Source: Myxococcales bacterium (GTDB lineage Bacteria; Myxococcota_A; Polyangia; Haliangiales; Haliangiaceae). Taken from it: a stretch of DNA of 64,000 nt. The stretch spans positions 1 to 64,000 of the forward strand of contig JADJGV010000038.1 in NCBI GenBank assembly GCA_016707895.1, written 5' to 3'. The notes under the pieces are model-generated. The model did not search any database, was not told the origin of the DNA, and saw nothing but the letters and a program-made list of their open reading frames with translations. Positions 28,488 through 37,497 of this stretch are shown here, in pieces. Both the position numbers and the translations under genes were made by a program. The stretch's first letter is position 1. Each line of letters starts with the position of its first letter.

Positions 28488-29960
28488 GTGGACACCCGTA
28501 AGAGCCGCACCGCATCCGAACCCACCGCCCCGCGCGGGCTGCGCGACTTCCTCGAGATCCCGTACGACGAGCTCGAGGAGCTCAACCTCGAGGCCAAGAA
28601 CCAGCGCCTGAGCCGGGTCAAGCCGGACAAGATCCGCGAGCAGCGGATGAAGTACCTGGCCGACGAGAAGCGCATCAAGGCCGTCACCGTGTGCTTCACC
28701 GACCTCGAGGGCCGGCTGCACATGCTCGACTACGACAAGAAGTTCCTGCTCGGGTCGGCCGACAACCTGACCTTCGACGGCAGCTCGATCCGCGGCTTCT
28801 CGGCCCAGCAGGAGTCGGACCTCCGCCTCGGCATCGACTGGCCGGCCTTCTACTGGCTGCCGTCCGACGTGTTCGGCCCCGGCAAGGTGCTGGTGTTCGG
28901 CGAGGTCCTCGAGAAGGACGGCTCGCCGTACGAGGGCGACCTGCGCGGCCGGCTCAAGGCCTACACCGAGGCGCTGTTCGCCAAGGACCAGACCGTGTGC
29001 AACGTCGCGCACGAGATCGAGGGCTTCCTGTTCAAGGGCAAGGACGCCGAGCGCCACTACCACGAGAAGGGCGCGTTCGAGTTCATCTCGACCGGCGGCT
29101 ACTACCACTCGCTGCCCGGCGACGCGCTGCGCACGTTCATCGACCGCGCCGCCGAGGTGCAGCGCGCGATGGGCTTCGAGAACGAGAAGGACCACCCCGA
29201 GGTGGCGCCGTCGCAGTTCGAGATGAACTTCAAGTACGCCGACGCCGTGGTCGCCGCCGACCAGGTCCAGCTGTACAAGCTGCTGGCCCGCCAGGTCGCC
29301 AGCCAGCTCGACATGACCGCCTCGTTCCTGCCCAAGCCGGTCACCGGCGTCAACGGCAACGGCATGCACACCAACATGTCGCTGTCGAAGAAGGGCGTGA
29401 ACCTGTTCCACGACAAGAAGGGCAAGGACGGCCTGTCGAAGGCCGGCTGGGAGTTCATCGCCCGCATCCTCGGCGCGGCGCCCGACATCTGCCTGACGCT
29501 GAACTCGTCGGTCAACGCCTACCGCCGGCTCGACCCGCACTACGAGGCGCCCAACCAGATCAAGGCCTCGGCGATCGACCGCGGCTCGATGGTCCGCATC
29601 CCGCTCGGCAACGAGCGCTCGGCCCGCATCGAGGTCCGCTCGGTGGCGCCCGACTCCAACCCGTACATGTCGGTCTACACGATCCTGCGCACCGGCCTCG
29701 AGGGCCCGGTCGAGGCCGACGACGACGGCAAGAAGTCGCGGACCCGGTTCCTGCCCGACAACATCTACGACGCGATCCGCCTGTTCAAGGGCAGCGCGTT
29801 CACCAAGAAGCTGTACGGCGAGACCGTCCACACCAAGTTCGCCGAGCTGAAGACCGCGTCGGCGGAGCGCTGCCCGAAGGCGCTGGGCTCGACGGTGAAG
29901 ACCAACGAGATCCAGTTCCACCACGAGATCACCAACCAGTACCTCTGGAGCAAGTTCTAG
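28488..29960 (+). CDS. glnA: Glutamine synthetase (type I-like)
   Basis: A 490-residue glutamine synthetase that makes glutamine from glutamate, ammonia and ATP. The beta-grasp N-domain contains FDGSSIRGF. The catalytic domain has NGNGMHTNMSLSKKG, APNQIKASAIDRGSM and RIEVRSVAPDSNPYM, holding metal, glutamate and ATP ligands. The tail after residue 420 differs from enterobacterial GlnA, and the usual NLYDLP adenylylation site is replaced by NIYDAIRLF, so adenylylation control is uncertain. The GTG start is set by an AGGAGG site. It is monocistronic, with a repeat-rich regulatory region upstream. It shows high Lys/Glu content and strong codon bias, consistent with high expression. Confidence 0.95.
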   Translation: MDTRKSRTASEPTAPRGLRDFLEIPYDELEELNLEAKNQRLSRVKPDKIREQRMKYLADEKRIKAVTVCFTDLEGRLHMLDYDKKFLLGSADNLTFDGSSIRGFSAQQESDLRLGIDWPAFYWLPSDVFGPGKVLVFGEVLEKDGSPYEGDLRGRLKAYTEALFAKDQTVCNVAHEIEGFLFKGKDAERHYHEKGAFEFISTGGYYHSLPGDALRTFIDRAAEVQRAMGFENEKDHPEVAPSQFEMNFKYADAVVAADQVQLYKLLARQVASQLDMTASFLPKPVTGVNGNGMHTNMSLSKKGVNLFHDKKGKDGLSKAGWEFIARILGAAPDICLTLNSSVNAYRRLDPHYEAPNQIKASAIDRGSMVRIPLGNERSARIEVRSVAPDSNPYMSVYTILRTGLEGPVEADDDGKKSRTRFLPDNIYDAIRLFKGSAFTKKLYGETVHTKFAELKTASAERCPKALGSTVKTNEIQFHHEITNQYLWSKF

Positions 29961-29977
29961 CCTGGCAATCGGTGGCA

Positions 29978-29995
29978 CGCCGGGACATGCCGGCG
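29978..29995 (+). terminator. Hairpin after glnA
   Basis: CGCCGG-GACATG-CCGGCG forms a six-pair stem starting 18 bases after the glnA stop; CGGT and ACCG further out could extend it. There is no T-run. Confidence 0.4.
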
Positions 29996-30017
29996 GGGTG
30001 ACCGACTCTGTCTGGGC

Positions 30018-31244
30018 ATGCATCCCAGACTCGAAGCACTGATGGCGCGGGGGCGGGCGGCGGGGGTCACCCAGCGGGTGGCGCGGTCGATCGGCGGCGA
30101 CGGGCGGACGCTCGTCCTCGAGCCGAGCGGGCAGGAGGTGGTGTCGTTCGCCACCTGCAGCTACCTCGGCCTCGATCGCGATCCGCGGCTGGCCGAGGGC
30201 GCGATCACGGCGATCCGCGCCCACGGCGTGGCGCTGTCGGCGTCGCGGTGCTTCGTCACCAGCCCGCTGTACGCCGAGGCCGACGCGGCGCTGGCGCAGC
30301 TGTTCGGTCGCCCGGTGGTGCTGGCCGGCTCGACGACGCTGGCCCACGCCGCGGCGCTGCCGATCCTGTTCGAGCGCCACGACGTCGTGCTGTTCGACCG
30401 GCAGGTCCACCACAGCGTGCAGACCGCGCTGGCGGCGCTCGGCAGCCGCGGGCCGCGTTCGGTCGCGCTGCCCCACGCCGATCTCGACGCGCTCGAGCTG
30501 GCGATCCAGGACGCGCTGGCCGGCGGCGCCCGGCGGGTGTGGTACGCGGCCGACGGCGTGTACTCGATGTTCGGCGACCGCCTCGACGTCGCCGGGCTGG
30601 CGACGCTGATGGCGCGCTACCCGGCGCTGCACGCGTACCTCGACGACGCCCACGGCATGAGCTGGGCCGGTCGCCGCGGCGCCGGCACGCTGTTCGACGC
30701 CGACCTGCCGGTCGATCGCACGATCATCGCGACCTCGCTGGCCAAGGGCTTCGGCGCTACCGGCGGCGTGCTGGTGGTGCCCGATCGCGCGACCAAGGAG
30801 CGGATCGAGAACCTGGGACCGTCGCTGATGTTCAGCATCCAGCTGCCACCCGCGGTGCTGGGCGCGGTGGTCGCCAGCGCGCGGCTGCACCTGACCGACG
30901 AACTCGCCGCGATGCAGGCCGAGCTGGCGGCGGTGGTCGACCACGCGCGGGCGCGCTTCGAGGACGACGCCGCGCTGGGGCCGCGGCTGCCGGTGGTCGC
31001 CGGCGCGCCGACGCCGGTGCTGTACGTGACGCTGGGCGCGGCCGACACGGTGATCGCCGCGGCGGCCGAGCTGGTCGCCGCCGGCTACCTGGTCAACCCG
31101 GTGGCGTTCCCGGCGGTGCCGATGGACGCTGGCGGCCTGCGGATCACGCTCACCCGGGCCCATCGCCGGGCCGACGTCGACCGGCTGGCCGTCGCGATCG
31201 TCGACGCGATCGCCGCGACCACGCCGGCGCGCAAGGCGGGGTGA
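30018..31244 (+). CDS. Alpha-oxoamine synthase family PLP enzyme
   Basis: A 408-residue fold-type I PLP enzyme of the KBL/BioF/serine palmitoyltransferase group. It has Asp210 and His212 in LDDAHGMSW and the Schiff-base Lys243 in SLAKGFGATGG. These enzymes condense an amino acid with an acyl-CoA or acyl-ACP, losing CO2. There is no other biotin or sphingolipid gene nearby, so the exact substrates (alanine, serine or glycine) cannot be told. It is followed by convergent trmO. Sphingolipid synthesis by a related enzyme is known in several Gram-negative groups and remains an alternative. Confidence 0.85.
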   Translation: MHPRLEALMARGRAAGVTQRVARSIGGDGRTLVLEPSGQEVVSFATCSYLGLDRDPRLAEGAITAIRAHGVALSASRCFVTSPLYAEADAALAQLFGRPVVLAGSTTLAHAAALPILFERHDVVLFDRQVHHSVQTALAALGSRGPRSVALPHADLDALELAIQDALAGGARRVWYAADGVYSMFGDRLDVAGLATLMARYPALHAYLDDAHGMSWAGRRGAGTLFDADLPVDRTIIATSLAKGFGATGGVLVVPDRATKERIENLGPSLMFSIQLPPAVLGAVVASARLHLTDELAAMQAELAAVVDHARARFEDDAALGPRLPVVAGAPTPVLYVTLGAADTVIAAAAELVAAGYLVNPVAFPAVPMDAGGLRITLTRAHRRADVDRLAVAIVDAIAATTPARKAG

Positions 31245-31248
31245 CGCG

Positions 31249-31716
31249 TCACCAGTAGTCGGCCATCACCTCGTGCGACCACGGCGGCTGGCGGACCTCG
31301 CCGCGCGGGCCGAACTCGTCGAACCACGGCTTGACGTCGAGCACCGGCGTGCGGTCGATCGCGTCGAGGCCGCGGACGTGGAGCTCGAGCCCGACGACGG
31401 CGAGGAGCTGGCAGCGCGAGACGCCGAGGCGGTTGGGCCGGGCCTTGGCGCGCTGCGCGAAGATGCCGACCGCGGGCCAGTCGCGGCGGCCGCGCGGGTG
31501 GCGGGCGCCGGTGCGCACCGCGGCGGGATCGACCTGATCGAACAGGTACACCACCTCGAGGTGGCTGAACGCGCCGAGGCCGGCCACCGCGTCCTGGGTG
31601 AACAGCGCGCGCTCGAGCGAGATGATCGCGTCGACCGCGCCCCAGTGGTCGTCGGTGAGGTCGGCGCGCGGGCTGGCGACGCGACCGATGGGCGTGAGCG
31701 TGAAGGTGATCGACAT
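31249..31716 (-). CDS. trmO: tRNA (t6A37) N6-methyltransferase TrmO
   Basis: A 155-residue member of the TsaA/TrmO beta-barrel family. It starts TLTPIGRVASPR and carries the family motif ARPNRLGVSRCQLL and the LDVKPW segment. TrmO uses S-adenosylmethionine to add a methyl group to threonylcarbamoyl-adenosine at tRNA position 37. It lacks the small C-terminal domain found in E. coli TrmO, as many bacterial homologues do. A TGGAG ribosome site precedes the ATG at 31716. It lies 26 bases after the TauE-family gene on the same strand and may share its transcript. Confidence 0.9.
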   Translation of the reverse strand: MSITFTLTPIGRVASPRADLTDDHWGAVDAIISLERALFTQDAVAGLGAFSHLEVVYLFDQVDPAAVRTGARHPRGRRDWPAVGIFAQRAKARPNRLGVSRCQLLAVVGLELHVRGLDAIDRTPVLDVKPWFDEFGPRGEVRQPPWSHEVMADYW

Positions 31717-31742
31717 GGTGCGGCTCCAGGAGGAAGCGGCGC

Positions 31743-32447
31743 TCAGGCGCCGGCGAGGGTGACGGCGACCGCGACCACCGGCGCGGCCAGCTCGAGGCGA
31801 TCCAGCCACGGCCCGCGCACCCAGGCGCGCAGCCGGCGGCCGATCAGGTTGCCGGCGATCAGCGCGGCGGTGAGCGCGAGCAGCGCCGGGGCCATCGCCG
31901 GGTGGTACAGGCCGCCGAGCGCGTAGCCGGCGGCGCGGGCGCCGTTCAGGACCAGCGCGCACACCGCGACGGTGGCGACGTAGCCGTCGCCGCGCACGCC
32001 GGCGGCCAGCAGCACCGGCGACACCAGCACGCCGGCGCCGCCGGCCGAGGCGCCGACCGCGCCCACCACCGCGCCGGTGCCGGTCAGCGCCCGGGGCGAC
32101 GGCGTCCACGCGAACAGCTTGAGCGCGCGGGCGATCGCGACCAGCGCCACCACCACCAGCGCGGCGTGCAGCGCGGCCGGCGGCAGCGCGGTCACCACCA
32201 GCGCGCCGCCCAGCGCGCCGGCCGCCAGCCCGACGCCGAACCGCCGCGCCACCCGGCGATCGATCGCGCCGGCGTACAGCGCGGCGCGGTGGGCGTTGCC
32301 CACGGTCAGCGCGGCGGCCGACAGCGCCAGCGCGGTGGCCGGCGGCATGATCAACGACAGCAGCGCCAGCGCCACCATCCCGCCGCCGACCCCGGTCACC
32401 GTGGTGAGGGCGCCGCCCAGGAGGCCGATCGCGACGAGCTGCAACAT
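31743..32447 (-). CDS. TauE/SafE-family membrane transporter
   Basis: A 234-residue polytopic membrane protein with about seven hydrophobic segments, starting LQLVAIGLLGGALTTVTGVG, the repeat signature of the TauE/SafE sulfite/organosulfonate exporter family. A second copy of the glycine-rich repeat occurs near residue 135 (GAVVGAVGASAGGAGVL). Substrate is unknown; sulfur-containing anions are typical. It is divergent from a LysR regulator, which probably controls it through the dyad at 32493-32509. CATGCT ends six bases before its ATG. Confidence 0.85.
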   Translation of the reverse strand: MLQLVAIGLLGGALTTVTGVGGGMVALALLSLIMPPATALALSAAALTVGNAHRAALYAGAIDRRVARRFGVGLAAGALGGALVVTALPPAALHAALVVVALVAIARALKLFAWTPSPRALTGTGAVVGAVGASAGGAGVLVSPVLLAAGVRGDGYVATVAVCALVLNGARAAGYALGGLYHPAMAPALLALTAALIAGNLIGRRLRAWVRGPWLDRLELAAPVVAVAVTLAGA

Positions 32448-32492
32448 GGTCCCAGCATGGGGCGGCGTCGGCCCGCTGTCTTGTCGAACGAT

Positions 32493-32509
32493 TCGATGGT
32501 TTCCATCGA
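32493..32509. promoter_or_regulatory. LysR-type dyad between TauE and LysR genes
   Basis: TCGATGG-TTT-CCATCGA is a perfect seven-pair inverted repeat in the 87-base gap between the divergent transporter and LysR genes. Its T-N-A symmetry fits LysR-family sites. Confidence 0.55.
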
Positions 32510-32521
32510 TGAATCCGATGA

Positions 32522-32527
32522 TACGAT
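32522..32527 (+). promoter_or_regulatory. -10-like TACGAT before LysR gene
   Basis: TACGAT ends seven bases before the ATG at 32535. This supports that start over the in-frame ATG at 32496, which lies inside the dyad. Confidence 0.5.
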
Positions 32528-32534
32528 CGCCGCG

Positions 32535-33371
32535 ATGCTGCGCGAGCTCGAGCAGTTCGTGGCGGTGGCCACCGCCGGCACCTTCACCGCGGCGGCGCGC
32601 CGGGTCCACCTGTCGCAGCCGGCGCTGACCGCGGCGATCCAGCGGCTCGAGCACGAGGTCGGCGCGCCGCTGTTCGATCGCGGCCGGCACGGCGCCGCGC
32701 TGACCGCGGCCGGCCGCGAGCTGTTGCCGCGGGCCCAGGCGGCGCTGGCGGCGTTCGCCGACGGCAAGCGCGCGGTCGCCGAGATCACCGGGCTGGCCGC
32801 CGGCGAGGTCCGCGTCGGCGGCGGCGCCACGGCGGTGACCTACCTGCTGCCGCCGATCCTGGCGCGGTTCCGCCGCGCCCGGCCCGGCATCCGGCTCAGC
32901 GTGCGCGAGGGCAACACCGACGAGCTCGAGCAGGCGGTCGACGACGGCAGCCTCGACCTGGCGATCATCACCGTCGATCGCCACCGGCGGCCGGGCGGCC
33001 CGCTCGATCGGCTGGGCCGCCACGCCGACGACGAGCTGATCGTCGTCGCCGGCCCCGACACCGACGCCCGCACCGCGCCGTGGATCACGTTCGCGCCCGG
33101 CTCGCCGACCCGGGCGCTGCTGCTCGAGCGGCTGCCGACCGCGTCGGTGGTGATGGAGCTGGGCTCGATCGCCGCGGTCAAGGCCAACGTCCGCGCCGGC
33201 ATCGGCCTGGCGCTGGTGAGCCGGCTGGCGGTGGCGTCGGATCTGGCGCGCGGCAGCCTGGTCGAGGTGCCGTTCCGCTGGTCGCCGGTGCGTCGTCGCC
33301 TGGGGGTGAGGCACCGTGGCGAGCGTCACCTGACGCCGGCGGCGGCGGCGCTGCTGGCGCTCCTGCGGTGA
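32535..33371 (+). CDS. LysR-family transcriptional regulator
   Basis: A 278-residue LysR regulator. The N-terminal helix-turn-helix is canonical (LREL EQFVAVATAGTFTAAARR, then LSQPALTAAIQRLE). The substrate-binding domain runs from about residue 88 (GEVRVGGGATAVTYLLPP). Its effector is unknown. The divergent TauE/SafE transporter gene is the obvious target, with a dyad in the shared gap. The start at 32535 is preferred because LysR proteins normally begin one to five residues before the first helix and because a -10-like TACGAT lies just upstream. Confidence 0.92.
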   Translation: MLRELEQFVAVATAGTFTAAARRVHLSQPALTAAIQRLEHEVGAPLFDRGRHGAALTAAGRELLPRAQAALAAFADGKRAVAEITGLAAGEVRVGGGATAVTYLLPPILARFRRARPGIRLSVREGNTDELEQAVDDGSLDLAIITVDRHRRPGGPLDRLGRHADDELIVVAGPDTDARTAPWITFAPGSPTRALLLERLPTASVVMELGSIAAVKANVRAGIGLALVSRLAVASDLARGSLVEVPFRWSPVRRRLGVRHRGERHLTPAAAALLALLR

Positions 33372-33381
33372 GGGTTCGCGC

Positions 33382-33387
33382 TAGGAT
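33382..33387 (+). promoter_or_regulatory. -10-like TAGGAT before lectin-like lipoprotein gene
   Basis: TAGGAT ends six bases before the GTG at 33394, with no ribosome site. Confidence 0.45.
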
Positions 33388-33393
33388 GCGCGC

Positions 33394-33948
33394 GTGACTG
33401 GTCGCTGGATCTGGCTCGCGCTCGGCGTCACCGCGTGCTCGTTCACGCCCAGCGGCGGCGTCACGGACGACGCCGCGGTCGACGCGGTCGACGCGCCGAT
33501 CGACGCCCGGCCGTGCGGCCCCGACTACGTCGACGGCTACCGCTACTACGCGACCCAGGGCACCTGGCTCGACGCCGAGCAGGAGTGCGAGCGCGACAAC
33601 GGCCACCTGGCGGTGCTCGACAGCCCGGCCGCGCGGGCGGCGGCGGTGGCCGCGGCCCAGCGGTCCAACACCAGCGCCGAGCTGTGGGTCGGGCTGGTGC
33701 GCGACCAGAGCGGCGCCGCCGGCCCGTGGCAATGGCACTGGGTGACCGGGGGCGCCGGCGTCGAGCCGTTCGGCTGGTCCACCGGCCAGCCCGACAACGG
33801 CGGCGATCAGACCCAGTACGTCGTGCGCATGGACCGCGACTCCGGCGCGATCTACGACCGCGACTTCACCGACGCGTCGCTGCGCGCGCTGTGCCAGTGC
33901 GACGGCCGGCCGCCGGTGAACGCCGACTACGATCCGGCGACGCCGTAG
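33394..33948 (+). CDS. C-type lectin-like domain lipoprotein
   Basis: A 184-residue lipoprotein. The lipobox (GVTAC) is followed by an acidic Asp/Ala tether (DDAAVDAVDAPIDA) and a C-type lectin-like fold. The fold's marks are TWLDAEQECERDNGHLAVLDS, ELWVGLVRD, the calcium/sugar loop GQPDNGGDQ and the closing LCQCDG. The four Cys form the usual two disulfides. The QPD-like loop would favour galactose-type ligands if it binds sugar, but binding is not shown. It is a single gene with the leaderless promoter pattern. Confidence 0.82.
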   Translation: MTGRWIWLALGVTACSFTPSGGVTDDAAVDAVDAPIDARPCGPDYVDGYRYYATQGTWLDAEQECERDNGHLAVLDSPAARAAAVAAAQRSNTSAELWVGLVRDQSGAAGPWQWHWVTGGAGVEPFGWSTGQPDNGGDQTQYVVRMDRDSGAIYDRDFTDASLRALCQCDGRPPVNADYDPATP

Positions 33949-33975
33949 CCCGCGGTGGTGACCGGGCGATCGTGA

Positions 33976-35091
33976 TCAGCCCAGCACGCCGCGGGCCCGC
34001 AGGATCGCCTCGATCTCGGCGCGCCGGGCCTCGAGCTCGGGCGGGTCCTTGACCGGCTGGAACCGGCCGTCGACGCCGGTGCGCGGCACCAGCGCGAAGT
34101 GGGTCGGCAGGAACGCGGTCAGCTCGCCGACCAGCCGCTCGTACTGGATCGCGGTGGCGCCGTCGACCTGCTTGGCGACGTGGAAGTAGGTCAGCGGGAA
34201 GTCGCGATCGATCGCGTCGACGTCGAGCACGAAGGTGTTGGTGTTGAACACCGGGATCGCGTCCTGGTCGAAGCGGCGCGGGAAGCGGAACGCCTCGAGG
34301 ATCTGCGGCACGCCGTCGACCCGGGCCGGCGCGCCGCCGCGGTCGCCGGGATCCTTGGCCACCACCTCGGCGGTGATCGCCGCGCCGCTGGCGAGGTGGG
34401 CGCCGATGATCGCCGGATCGAGCGTCGCGGCCAGGTTGTCGACGTTGGACATGTGCAGGTAGCGGCCGCCGGCGGCGCGGAACCGATCGAGCACGCCGGC
34501 GCGGCGCAGCGCGAAGCTGAGATCGCCGTGGCCCGGCGCGTACGGCGACAGCCCGCCGTCGCCCTCGCGGAACAGCGCGCCCTGTGGGGTCAGCCGCAGC
34601 GACACGAACTGCGGGACGCAGGCGATCGGCGTGCGCGGATCGGCGCCGCGGGCCGCGAGGTCGTCCTCGAGCCGCGCGTGGGTGGCGTACGACGTCAGCA
34701 GCCACACCGGCACCGTCGTCGCGTGATCGGCGGCGACCCGCGCGGCGTCGGCCAGCTTGAGATCGAGGAAGGTGCGGTCGCCGACGACCGGCACCACCGC
34801 CTTGACCACGCCGCCGAACCGGGTGGCCATGCCGCCGGCCAGGTACACGACGCCGACCTGGCCGGCGCGGATCGCCTCGGCGCCGCGGGCGTGGAGCGCG
34901 GCGCGGGCGGCGGTGCCGGGGGCGGGCAGGGCCACGACGTCGCCGTCGGCTGGCGCGGTCACGGTCCCGCGCACCGCGTTGTCGACGGCCGGGCCGCCGG
35001 CGGCCAGCGCCGCCGCCGCCGCGTCCAGGCGGGCCTCGTCGAAGCCGAAGCGGTCGAGCAGCGCGCGGGTGTCGGGATCGATCGCGATCAT
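33976..35091 (-). CDS. UDPGP-family nucleotidyltransferase
   Basis: A 371-residue enzyme of the UTP-glucose-1-phosphate uridylyltransferase (UDPGP) family. The nucleotide-binding loop is LAGGMATRFGG at residues 84-94, with Lys97 beyond it. The sugar-binding regions include HMSNVDNLAAT and NTNTFVLDVDAI. It should make a UDP-sugar, most simply UDP-glucose, from a sugar phosphate and UTP, but it is shorter than eukaryotic UGP and may use another sugar. TACCAT lies eight bases before the ATG. The next gene upstream, encoding a thioredoxin-like lipoprotein, is on the same strand, but the two need not be functionally linked. Confidence 0.82.
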   Translation of the reverse strand: MIAIDPDTRALLDRFGFDEARLDAAAAALAAGGPAVDNAVRGTVTAPADGDVVALPAPGTAARAALHARGAEAIRAGQVGVVYLAGGMATRFGGVVKAVVPVVGDRTFLDLKLADAARVAADHATTVPVWLLTSYATHARLEDDLAARGADPRTPIACVPQFVSLRLTPQGALFREGDGGLSPYAPGHGDLSFALRRAGVLDRFRAAGGRYLHMSNVDNLAATLDPAIIGAHLASGAAITAEVVAKDPGDRGGAPARVDGVPQILEAFRFPRRFDQDAIPVFNTNTFVLDVDAIDRDFPLTYFHVAKQVDGATAIQYERLVGELTAFLPTHFALVPRTGVDGRFQPVKDPPELEARRAEIEAILRARGVLG

Positions 35092-35099
35092 CGCGCCCG

Positions 35100-35105
35100 A
35101 TGGTA
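35100..35105 (-). promoter_or_regulatory. -10-like TACCAT before UDPGP gene
   Basis: On the minus strand TACCAT ends eight bases before the ATG at 35091, without a ribosome site. It lies beside the end of the upstream thioredoxin-like gene. Confidence 0.45.
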
Positions 35106-35110
35106 GGCGA

Positions 35111-35572
35111 TCAATCGGCGATCAGGCGGCGCAGCCGCGGCGTGATCTCGGCGACCGCGCCCGGGCCCTTGATCGAGCCCTGGATCTGCCGGCCGCTGGC
35201 CCGGCCGTCGGCGGCCGGCCGCATGAACAGCGGGATCATCTGCGAGGTGTAGCCGGCGGCCTCGAGGCGCGCCTGATCGAGATCGAGGTCGAACTCGAGC
35301 AGCGTCAGCCGCGGGAACGCCGCGTCGAGCTCGCCGGCCTCGACCGCGCGGTGGAAGTAGCCGCACGGCTCGCACCACGCGGCGCCGACGTAGACCACGA
35401 CCTGGCGCTCGGCGGCGGCGGCGACCTGCGCGGCGATCCACGGCGCGGCGTCGCCGGTCGGCGGCGCCACGACCGCCTGCACCTTGCCCGGCGGCCCGGC
35501 CGGCGTCTCGCGCCCGCCACCGCACGCGGCGATGGCCACCGCCAGCACCACGGACGCGTGCGCACGGCGCAT
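35111..35572 (-). CDS. Thioredoxin-like lipoprotein (CEPC active site)
   Basis: A 153-residue lipoprotein with lipobox VAIAAC (Cys17) and a thioredoxin fold. The active site is AAWCEPC (Cys67/Cys70), and SQMIPLFM holds the cis-Pro. It is probably a periplasmic thiol reductant or oxidoreductase. I chose the ATG at 35572, with CATGAT six bases upstream; an upstream TTG gives only five more residues. It is divergent from the ABC-F gene across a short gap. Confidence 0.82.
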   Translation of the reverse strand: MRRAHASVVLAVAIAACGGGRETPAGPPGKVQAVVAPPTGDAAPWIAAQVAAAAERQVVVYVGAAWCEPCGYFHRAVEAGELDAAFPRLTLLEFDLDLDQARLEAAGYTSQMIPLFMRPAADGRASGRQIQGSIKGPGAVAEITPRLRRLIAD

Positions 35573-35635
35573 GCCGCGATCATGCAAGACCGCGACCGGC
35601 GACGCCAGCCTCCGGTCGCGCTATAGAAGCCCGCC

Positions 35636-37474
35636 GTGACCGCCGTCCTCACCGTCCAGGAGCTGCACAAGCGCTTCGGCGATCGCCGCGTGCTCAACGG
35701 CGCGTCGTTCGTCGTCGACGAGCGCGATCGGATCGGCCTGATCGGGGCCAACGGCGCCGGCAAGTCGACGCTGCTCAAGATGATCGTGGCGGGGGCGGCC
35801 GGCGCCGGCGTCGGGGTCACGGTCAAGGACGCCGCCGAGCGCGACGCGATCACCCCCGACAGCGGCGTCATCACCTGGCGCCGCGACCTGACCCTCGAGT
35901 ACGTGCCGCAGGAGCCGGTGCTCGATCTGGACGCGACCGTCGGCGCCACGCTGGCCCGGGACGGCGTCGAGCTGCACCAGCAGCGCACCGTGGCCGCCGC
36001 GCTCGACCTGCCGCCCGAGGACGCCGTGCTGGGCCGGCTGTCGGGCGGCGAGCTGCGCCGGGTCGCGCTGGCCCGGGCGCTGCTCGGCAAGCCCGACGTG
36101 CTGGCGCTCGACGAGCCGACCAACCACCTCGACGCCGACACCGTGGCCTGGCTCGAGGATCGGCTGGGCGGCTTCCCCGGCGCGGTCATCGTCGTCACCC
36201 ACGATCGCTACTTCCTCGATCGGGTCGCGACCCGCATCCTCGAGGTCGATCGCGGCCAGGTGTTCGCCTACGACGGCGACTACACCTACTTCCTGGAGCG
36301 CCAGGCCGAGCGCCTGGCGATCGAGAGCACCCACGAGCACGAGCGCGCGATGTTCGTGCGCCGCGAGCTCGACTGGATCCGCCGGGCGCCGCCGGCGCGC
36401 ACGGTGAAGTCCAAGGCCCGGGTCGATCGCTTCGACGCCGCCGTCGAGCGCGCGCCCGGCGTCGACGATCGGCCGCCGCGGCGGATGGGGCTGACGCTGC
36501 CGGCCGGGCCGCGGCTGGGCTCGACCATCCTCGAGACCCGCGGCCTGACCCAGCGGGTCGGCGCGCGCACGCTGTTCAAGGACCTGACGCTGACGATGAA
36601 GGCGCGCGATCGCATCGGCATCGTCGGCAAGAACGGCGCCGGCAAGACCACGCTGATCCGCACGCTGCTCGGTGAGCTGGCGCCCGCCGCCGGCACGGTC
36701 ACGCTCGGCGTCAACACCAAGCCGGCCTACCTCGAGCAGGGCCGCGAGGACCTCGACCCCGATCACACGGTCATGCAGGAGGTCGCCGGCGGCTACGATC
36801 ACGTCGAGCTCGAGAGCGGCCGGCTGCACGTGCGCACGTTCCTGCGCCAGCTCGGCTTCGCCGACGCCACCGCCGACGCCAAGATCGGCAAGCTGTCGGG
36901 CGGCGAGCGCAACCGGGTGATGCTCGCGCGGCTGCTGCGCCGGGGCGGCAACCTGCTGGTGCTCGACGAGCCGACCAACGACCTCGACCTGATCACGCTG
37001 GCCACGCTCGAGGACGCGCTGCTCGACTTCCCCGGCTGCGCGCTGATCGTCAGCCACGATCGCTGGTTCCTCGATCGCGTCGCCACCGGCATCCTGGCGT
37101 TCGACGAGGCCGGCGTGACGTTCTACGAGGGCACCTACTCGAGCTACGAGGCCAAGCGCGACGCCCGCCGGGCCCAGGCCGCGCGGGCCGCCGCGCCGGT
37201 GGCCGCCGCCGCGCCCAAGGCCGGGCCGGCCAAGGCCGACAAGCCGCGCAAGCGCACCTTCAAGGAGACCCACGAGCTGGCCGGCATGGAGGTGACGATC
37301 CTCGCCGCCGAGGCCCGGGTGGTCGAGCTCGAGGTCGCGCTGTCGGATCCGGCGCTGTTCAAAGAGCGCCCGCTCGAGGTCGCCGGCCTCAACGCCGCGC
37401 TCGACGCCGCCCGCGCCGAGGTCGAGCGGCTCTACGCGCGCTGGGCCGAGCTCGACGCCATCCCGGCCGGCTGA
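35636..37474 (+). CDS. ABC-F family ATPase (Uup type)
   Basis: A 612-residue soluble protein with two ABC ATPase domains and no membrane part. Walker A loops are GANGAGKST (37-45) and GKNGAGKTT. Signatures are LSGGELRRV and LSGGERNRV. Walker B segments are VLALDEPTNHLD and LLVLDEPTNDLD. The linker has RRAPPARTVKSKARVDR, close to Uup, and the C-terminus is a Lys-rich linker plus coiled coil, also as in Uup. ABC-F proteins act on ribosomes or, for Uup, in genome maintenance. The start is a GTG; a TATAGA hexamer eight bases upstream is a -10 candidate. Confidence 0.93.
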   Translation: MTAVLTVQELHKRFGDRRVLNGASFVVDERDRIGLIGANGAGKSTLLKMIVAGAAGAGVGVTVKDAAERDAITPDSGVITWRRDLTLEYVPQEPVLDLDATVGATLARDGVELHQQRTVAAALDLPPEDAVLGRLSGGELRRVALARALLGKPDVLALDEPTNHLDADTVAWLEDRLGGFPGAVIVVTHDRYFLDRVATRILEVDRGQVFAYDGDYTYFLERQAERLAIESTHEHERAMFVRRELDWIRRAPPARTVKSKARVDRFDAAVERAPGVDDRPPRRMGLTLPAGPRLGSTILETRGLTQRVGARTLFKDLTLTMKARDRIGIVGKNGAGKTTLIRTLLGELAPAAGTVTLGVNTKPAYLEQGREDLDPDHTVMQEVAGGYDHVELESGRLHVRTFLRQLGFADATADAKIGKLSGGERNRVMLARLLRRGGNLLVLDEPTNDLDLITLATLEDALLDFPGCALIVSHDRWFLDRVATGILAFDEAGVTFYEGTYSSYEAKRDARRAQAARAAAPVAAAAPKAGPAKADKPRKRTFKETHELAGMEVTILAAEARVVELEVALSDPALFKERPLEVAGLNAALDAARAEVERLYARWAELDAIPAG

Positions 37475-37497
37475 GGCCGCGGCGGGGGCGGTTGCGG

